A stretch of 11,329 nucleotides of DNA from Candidatus Avelusimicrobium faecicola. Its GTDB lineage: Bacteria; Elusimicrobiota; Elusimicrobia; Elusimicrobiales; Elusimicrobiaceae. The first letter of the stretch is position 1. Every line of letters starts with the position of its first letter. Both the position numbers and the translations under genes were made by a program. This document shows, in pieces, positions 7,348 through 11,329 of the stretch. The notes below the pieces were generated by a model. The model had not been told where the DNA came from. It searched no databases and saw only the letters and a program-made list of their open reading frames with translations. The DNA is taken from NCBI GenBank assembly GCA_900540405.1, contig UQFW01000048.1, forward strand, positions 1 to 11,329, written 5' to 3'.

Positions 7348-8430
7348 ATGGACGCAAACAAACAAAAAGCCTTGGATTTGGCCCTCGGCCAGATTGAAAA
7401 AGCGTTTGGCAAAGAAGCCATTTGCAAACTGGGCGACAGCAATATTAAAAAAGTAGAAGCTATCCCTACGGGGGCATTGTCTTTGGACTTGGCCCTGGGG
7501 GTGGGCGGCCTGCCGCGCGGGCGCGTAATTGAAATTTACGGGCCGGAAGCGGGCGGTAAAACAACCCTTTCCCTGCACGTTGCGGCCCAAACGCAAAAAA
7601 TGGGCGGTACGGTAGCTTTTATTGATGCGGAACACGCATTAGACCCGGTGTATGCGTCCGCCTTGGGCGTAAATGTGGACGAACTGCTTGTTTCCCAGCC
7701 GGACTCCGGCGAACAAGCCCTGGAAATTGCCGAAAAGCTCGTCCGCTCCGGCGCGATTGATTTGATTATTATAGACTCCGTAGCCGCCCTGGTTCCCAAA
7801 GCGGAAATTGAAGGCGAAATGGGCGACGCGCACGTCGGTTTACAGGCCCGCCTGATGAGCCAGGCCTTGCGCAAACTGACCAGCATTTTGAGCAAAACCA
7901 AAACCAGCATTATTTTTATTAACCAAATCCGCCAGAAAATCGGCGTGATGTTCGGCAACCCGGAAACCACCCCCGGCGGGCTGGCGCTTAAATTTTATTC
8001 GTCCGTGCGTATAGACGTACGCCGCATTGAAAACATCAAAAAAGGGGACGAAATTATCGGCACCCGCGTACGCGCCAAAGTGACCAAAAACAAAGTGGCG
8101 CCGCCGTACCGCCAGGCCGAATTTATGATGATTTTGGGCCAAGGTATTTCCCGCGAAGCCTGCATTATTGATAAAGGCGTGGAAGCGGGCTATATTGAAA
8201 AGAGCGGCAGTTGGTTCCTGTACGGGGATGAAAAACTGGGGCAAGGGTTAGATAATGCCCGCCAATACCTGGTGGACAACCCGGACCTCGCCAACGAAAT
8301 ACAAGACAAATTATTTGTAAAGTATTTGGGCATCCACTACGACGGCAAACAACTATCCGAAGAAGAAGCCGCCCAAAAAGCGCAGGAAGCCGCCAAACCG
8401 GCTCCCGCTAAAAAAACGGCTAAAAAATAA
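7348..8430 (+). CDS. recA: Recombinase RecA
   Basis: RecA coats single-stranded DNA and drives strand exchange in recombinational repair, and it is the usual trigger of LexA cleavage. The 360-residue protein has the whole core: a P-loop GPEAGGKTT (65-73), AEHALDP (94-100), Walker [11 protein letters not shown] (139-148), [20 protein letters not shown] (192-211, loops L1/L2 region) and the C-terminal domain to about 335. Two points differ from the textbook protein. The P-loop reads EAGGKT where most RecA have ESSGKT. The tail, after a short acidic stretch (338-340), ends in a lysine/alanine/proline-rich segment (350-360) instead of the acidic end seen in E. coli. The start is set by GGAGG (7337-7341), 6 nt before the ATG. 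Only 13 nt separate it from clpC, so both are probably on one mRNA, ended by the terminator at 8454-8482. Confidence 0.98.
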   Translation: MDANKQKALDLALGQIEKAFGKEAICKLGDSNIKKVEAIPTGALSLDLALGVGGLPRGRVIEIYGPEAGGKTTLSLHVAAQTQKMGGTVAFIDAEHALDPVYASALGVNVDELLVSQPDSGEQALEIAEKLVRSGAIDLIIIDSVAALVPKAEIEGEMGDAHVGLQARLMSQALRKLTSILSKTKTSIIFINQIRQKIGVMFGNPETTPGGLALKFYSSVRIDVRRIENIKKGDEIIGTRVRAKVTKNKVAPPYRQAEFMMILGQGISREACIIDKGVEAGYIEKSGSWFLYGDEKLGQGLDNARQYLVDNPDLANEIQDKLFVKYLGIHYDGKQLSEEEAAQKAQEAAKPAPAKKTAKK

Positions 8431-8453
8431 CTGGCACAAACTTGCAAAACCGT

Positions 8454-8482
8454 AAAAGGCCCCGCACCCCGCGGGGCTTTTT
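8454..8482 (+). terminator. Intrinsic terminator of clpC-recA
   Basis: The stem gccccgc (8459-8465) pairs perfectly with 8471-8477 around the 5-nt loop acccc. It is preceded by AAAA (8454-8457) and followed by TTTTT (8478-8482). It lies 24 nt past the recA stop codon. The A-tract can pair with the T-run, but there is no good T-run on the minus strand beyond the A-tract. Confidence 0.92.
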
Positions 8483-8515
8483 CATTTCCCCCGGACGGAG
8501 CCTGTTCCCCCGCCG

Positions 8516-8607
8516 CGCATTTATTCCGCACGCCCCCCCGTTAACCGCACGCCCGCCCACGCCCACTGCCAAACCGCTCGCCCGCCGCCCACACGCATTT
8601 ATCCCGC
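8516..8607. repeat. Two-copy direct repeat, 13 of 14 bases identical
   Basis: cgcatttattccgc (8516-8529) recurs as cgcatttatcccgc (8594-8607), 78 bp apart start to start, at the two ends of the C-rich spacer. The AT core of each copy stands out from the C-rich surroundings. It may be a pair of protein-binding sites or the trace of a small duplication; nothing in the sequence decides between them. Confidence 0.4.
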
Positions 8608-8627
8608 GGCCTAAGGGCGGAATTTCC

Positions 8628-8641
8628 TATAATAAATATAT
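8628..8641 (+). promoter_or_regulatory. -10 element of the glycosyltransferase-xerD-gpmA operon, predicted near-leaderless
   Basis: TATAAT (8628-8633) is followed by only eight bases (aaatatat) before the ATG at 8642. The start point would fall at about 8640, leaving a leader of 0-2 nt. There is no Shine-Dalgarno sequence; the nearest purine run (agggcggaa, 8614-8622) lies upstream of the -10 box. No -35 match is visible. Confidence 0.6.
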
Positions 8642-10099
8642 ATGAAAAAATTTTCTTCCGTTTTTACCGCAGTCTGCGTAAGTATATCTGCCGTGTTGGC
8701 AGTGTATATGTTCTGGCAACGGTTGGCCCATTTATCCTCCGGCCTGGCCTACGACGAACTTTATTCGCTGGCTACGGCCTGGCCCGGCTTGAAACTTTCC
8801 TATATTTGGCACGAAATTCTGCTAAAAGACGTCAATTTGCCCCTCTATAACATCCTGCTGTACGGTTGGAACCATCTGTTCCCCGCGGAGCCGTTTTATA
8901 TGCGGTTGTTTAATACACTCGCTTCCCTGGCCACCGTGCCCACCGCTTATTTTTTGGCCCCCGCCGCTTGGCCGAAACTTAAAAAGTTTATGCTTACCGC
9001 GCTGACGGCGTGTTCGTTTATTTTGGTAGCATTCGGGCTCTACATCCGCGCCTACTCTTTTGCCGTGTGGGCCGGTATGGCGTTTACTCTATTGGCTTTA
9101 GGCATTATTGACGCACTGGCCCGGCAAAAAAATCCGTCTGCCAAAACCTGGGCCGCCTTTTTTATCATTGGTTTACTCGGCTCCTATTTGCATTATTTTT
9201 GCTCCGGCCTGTTTTTTATTACCGCGTTAGTGGTGTTTTTATACGCCTGCTATTATAAAATAGGGCGCGCGACCGCCTTTTGGGGCACGGCAGCGGTATT
9301 TGCCGCTTGGTTCCCATGGGTAATTAATACTTATTTGATTATGTCTGCCCCCGCCGGCACTTGGTGGTATGTGGTGCCTTGGGCCCGCGCCACTTGGGAT
9401 ATTTTGCAATTTTTATTTGGTAGCCCTGCCCTGGTGGGTGGCATTTTGGTTCTTCTGATTCTTTCTGCCGTTTCCCTGGTTCACACGCAAAAAAAACGCT
9501 TACTCTTAAACGCAAGCATTATTTTGCCTGTGGTGCAAATCGGCCTGTTGCTAGCGGTGGTGGCGGTGGTTTCCTTAAAATACAATTTATGGTTGGACCG
9601 CTACTTTTTATCCTTTATGCCCCCCATTTTAGTATTAATTGCCGGTTGTTTGCACCACTTGTACGAACGGCACCGCCTGTTAATTGTGCTTTTCCCGCTC
9701 CTTGCCGCCGCCTGGACCGCCCACTTTTGGAATTTGGACTACCTGTTGACCGCGGAATTTACCGGCCTGAAAGATGCTTTTAGCTTTATCAGCCAAAACT
9801 GGCCCGGGCAACCCGTATATGTGGATACCGCCAAAACCGGCTACCCGGATAAAGCCCTGCAAGTTATGCTCCAGTATTACGCGCCGGGCCACCAAATGAC
9901 CCTTATTTCCCTGTCTAAAGAAAACGCCCCGCAAGCGGCGCAAACGCCCAAACCGCCGGTGCTGATGCCACTTTGCACGCAGTACCATTTAATGCAGTTT
10001 TCGTTTGATTACAATTTGGAAGAAGACCGCGAACCGTACCTGTTTGGCAAAGATGTATGCGTATTTACCGCGCACCCGGTGCCGGAGGTGCGCCCGTGA
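8642..10099 (+). CDS. GT-C type membrane glycosyltransferase (PMT/ArnT-like)
   Basis: The 485-residue protein is a polytopic inner-membrane protein with about ten hydrophobic segments (roughly 8-26, 88-108, 116-133, 137-158, 170-203 as two, 211-230, 259-280, 290-312, 323-340 and 345-361) and a soluble C-terminal part (about 370-485). Features of the lipid-linked-sugar glycosyltransferase superfamily are visible: an acidic DE pair in the first periplasmic loop (D38, E39 in AYDELYS), the NLPLYNILL segment (65-73) in the place of the usual HPPLY, RAYSF (136-140), LHYF (183-186) and DRYFLSFMPP (319-328). Such enzymes take a sugar from a polyprenyl-phosphate donor and add it to lipid A, another lipid or a protein on the periplasmic side. 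Acceptor and sugar cannot be told. The ATG at 8642 begins a typical lysine-then-hydrophobic N-terminus. Its TGA stop overlaps the xerD start. Confidence 0.8.
   Translation: MKKFSSVFTAVCVSISAVLAVYMFWQRLAHLSSGLAYDELYSLATAWPGLKLSYIWHEILLKDVNLPLYNILLYGWNHLFPAEPFYMRLFNTLASLATVPTAYFLAPAAWPKLKKFMLTALTACSFILVAFGLYIRAYSFAVWAGMAFTLLALGIIDALARQKNPSAKTWAAFFIIGLLGSYLHYFCSGLFFITALVVFLYACYYKIGRATAFWGTAAVFAAWFPWVINTYLIMSAPAGTWWYVVPWARATWDILQFLFGSPALVGGILVLLILSAVSLVHTQKKRLLLNASIILPVVQIGLLLAVVAVVSLKYNLWLDRYFLSFMPPILVLIAGCLHHLYERHRLLIVLFPLLAAAWTAHFWNLDYLLTAEFTGLKDAFSFISQNWPGQPVYVDTAKTGYPDKALQVMLQYYAPGHQMTLISLSKENAPQAAQTPKPPVLMPLCTQYHLMQFSFDYNLEEDREPYLFGKDVCVFTAHPVPEVRP
10084..10099 (+). promoter_or_regulatory. 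Ribosome binding site and overlapping GTG start of xerD
   Basis: GGAGG (10084-10088) lies 7 nt before GTG (10096-10098), and the GTG overlaps the TGA stop (10097-10099) of the glycosyltransferase. This arrangement fixes the xerD start at the GTG. The upstream in-frame ATG at 10057 has no ribosome binding site and would add 13 residues that do not match the family. Confidence 0.85.
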
Positions 10100-10986
10100 C
10101 CCAGGCGGACCTGCTGACGGATTTTGCCAACCATTTAACTTTTGAACGCCAACTTTCCCCCAATACGGTGTCGGCGTACCGTTCCGACGTGGAAAGTTTT
10201 TTGGAATACTGCCTGGCAAACGAGGTAGAGCCCCAAAACATCGCGCCGGAATTTTTAGATAAATACCTCTACCAACTGCGCAGGGTGGAACAGCTCTCCA
10301 CCACCAGCGTTTTCCGCAAAATGGAGGCGGTAAAATGTTTTTATAAGTTTTTACTGGTGGAAGAAATAATTACGGATGACCCCACCCGCTTTCTCAAATC
10401 CCCCAAACTGGCGCAAAAAATTCCCCAGCAGCTTACCCGGCAGGAAATGGACCGCCTGCTATCCTATCCCGCCAAAAAGTTTGACGAAATCCGCACGCTA
10501 ACCATCGTGGAACTGTTGTATGCCGCGGGCCTGCGCGTAAGCGAACTTATCAACCTGCGTATAGAAAACGTCAACACGCAGGAAGGGTGGGTATTGGCGT
10601 TTGGCAAAGGGGGCAAACAGCGTTTTGTGCCCATTCATCCGCAAGCCTGCCAACGGTTAAAATATTATTTGGACGTGCGCGAAGCCACATTTGCGGATAA
10701 AATAGTCGGCTCGGAACTTTTTTTGAACCGCCACGGCCGCAAAATCAGCCGCCAAAGCGTTTGGAAAGACTTGGCCGACTTGGGCCGCAAGGCGGGCATT
10801 TCCCAGCCGCTCCACCCGCACTTGTTCCGCCATACTTTTGCCAGCCATTTATTGCAGGGCGGGGCCGATTTGCGCAGTTTGCAGGAAATGCTGGGCCACG
10901 CCAATTTGGCTACCACCCAAATTTATACGCATTTGGACGTGGCCGACCTGAAAGAAAAACATAAAAAATTTCATCCGCGGGGTTAA
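10096..10986 (+). CDS. xerD: Tyrosine recombinase XerD
   Basis: XerD, normally with XerC, resolves chromosome dimers at dif sites during cell division, under FtsK control. With the GTG start the protein has 296 residues, close to the 298 of E. coli XerD. The N-terminal SAM-like DNA-binding domain covers about 1-90 (pattern LSPNTVSAY at 20-28). The catalytic domain has all six expected residues: R147 (in AAGLRVSEL), K171 (in GKGGK), H242 and R245 (in HPHLFRHTFA), H268 (in LGHAN) and the nucleophile Y277 (in TQIYTH). Length and spacing point to the housekeeping Xer protein rather than a phage or integron integrase. XerD and XerC are hard to separate by eye, so the letter is less certain than the family. 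Translation is coupled to the gene before, and gpmA follows after 3 nt. Confidence 0.9.
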   Translation: MTQADLLTDFANHLTFERQLSPNTVSAYRSDVESFLEYCLANEVEPQNIAPEFLDKYLYQLRRVEQLSTTSVFRKMEAVKCFYKFLLVEEIITDDPTRFLKSPKLAQKIPQQLTRQEMDRLLSYPAKKFDEIRTLTIVELLYAAGLRVSELINLRIENVNTQEGWVLAFGKGGKQRFVPIHPQACQRLKYYLDVREATFADKIVGSELFLNRHGRKISRQSVWKDLADLGRKAGISQPLHPHLFRHTFASHLLQGGADLRSLQEMLGHANLATTQIYTHLDVADLKEKHKKFHPRG

Positions 10987-10989
10987 ACC

Positions 10990-11329
10990 ATGAAACGCCT
11001 GATTTTTTTGCGCCACGGACAGAGCGAATACAACCTTTTCCACCGTTTTACCGGGTGGGATGATTGCGCTTTAACGCCCGAAGGAAAGGAGCAAGCCCGG
11101 CAAGCCGGGGTTTTACTCCGTCAAGCGGGCATACTTCCCCAACGGGCGTATGTTTCCAAACTGGTGCGCGCGCGGCAAACACTGCAAAACGCCTTGCAAA
11201 CGGCGGGCTGGCAAATTCCCACCCTGTCCGTTTGGCAATTAAACGAGCGCCACTACGGGGCCGTGCAAGGGCTTACCCGCGCGGAAGCGGGCCGCCGATT
11301 CGGCCCAGAACAAGTGTTATTATGGCGGC
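10990..11329 (+). CDS. gpmA: 2,3-bisphosphoglycerate-dependent phosphoglycerate mutase (N-terminal part)
   Basis: The enzyme interconverts 3- and 2-phosphoglycerate in lower glycolysis and gluconeogenesis. Only the first 113 codons are inside the window; the frame is open at the edge. Visible motifs: the phosphohistidine motif LRHGQSEYN (7-15, H9 the phosphorylated residue), FTGWDD (20-25), conserved R60 and R62 in the segment VRARQT (59-64), and LNERHYGAVQGL (84-95) with the presumed proton donor E86, which separates this mutase from other histidine phosphatases. The sequence ends at VLLWR, matching the family. The start lies 3 nt after the xerD stop; a weak GGGG (10979-10982) 7 nt upstream is the only candidate ribosome binding site, so reinitiation after xerD is likely. 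The gene is read as the third member of the operon. Confidence 0.93.
   Translation, partial: MKRLIFLRHGQSEYNLFHRFTGWDDCALTPEGKEQARQAGVLLRQAGILPQRAYVSKLVRARQTLQNALQTAGWQIPTLSVWQLNERHYGAVQGLTRAEAGRRFGPEQVLLWR

Larger units (their letters stand above)
8483..8641. other. C-rich, G-poor spacer between recA and the glycosyltransferase
   Basis: This 159-bp gap has no credible gene. By hand count 8501-8600 is about 54% C and 17% G on the plus strand. That skew is the kind of composition seen at Rho loading (rut) sites, and it directly follows an intrinsic terminator. The minus strand has matching G-runs. It also holds a near-identical direct repeat (8516-8529 and 8594-8607). An open frame across it encodes only Pro/Arg-rich low-complexity sequence and is not called. 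Confidence 0.6.

Noticed and set aside
8442-8645. 67-codon open frame between recA and the glycosyltransferase
   Set aside because: It begins before the recA terminator, encodes low-complexity Pro/Arg sequence from the C-rich spacer, and has no ribosome binding site.

Overview
The window is a compact stretch of housekeeping chromosome from a diderm (Gram-negative type) bacterium. KdsC, which belongs to the KDO/LPS pathway, occurs beside a ClpC-type (not ClpA-type) unfoldase, a short MetRS without a C-terminal tRNA-binding domain, and genes of moderate GC content. This combination fits Elusimicrobiota, perhaps a gut-associated member, but that placement is an inference from gene content and has not been tested by a search. 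I see no transposase, integrase of a mobile element, phage gene, CRISPR array, tRNA or rRNA.

Layout. Positions 1-202 hold no gene but contain two inverted repeats: a ~100-nt imperfect one (16-114) and a perfect 12-bp hairpin (138-164). On the minus strand, 844 to 203 encodes a small exported ankyrin-repeat protein with its own promoter. Next, reading leftward from a promoter near 4720, is a four-gene minus-strand operon: kdsC-like phosphatase (4709-4107), tmk (4098-3466), holB (3479-2478) and metG (2459-954). It is closed by an intrinsic terminator at 896-925. A 105-bp divergent promoter region separates it from clpC (4815-7334) and recA (7348-8430), a tight plus-strand pair ended by a strong terminator at 8454-8482. 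A C-rich, G-poor 160-bp spacer follows. Then comes a second plus-strand operon: a GT-C type membrane glycosyltransferase (8642-10099), xerD (10096-10986, GTG start overlapping the previous stop) and gpmA (10990 onward, cut by the window end).

How the genes fit together. The minus-strand operon mixes envelope sugar synthesis (KdsC), dTTP supply (Tmk), the replication clamp loader (HolB) and translation (MetG), a growth-linked set. clpC-recA joins protein quality control to DNA repair. The third operon mixes envelope glycosylation, chromosome dimer resolution and glycolysis.

The most interesting signal is in the gene starts. Three of the four transcription-unit-leading genes (ankyrin, kdsC, glycosyltransferase) have a consensus-like -10 hexamer only 6-10 nt before the ATG and no Shine-Dalgarno sequence, so their mRNAs should be leaderless or nearly so. 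Most genes inside operons (metG, holB, recA, xerD) have a clear Shine-Dalgarno sequence. I found no convincing new multi-gene system; the structured DNA at 16-164 is the least explained part of the window.
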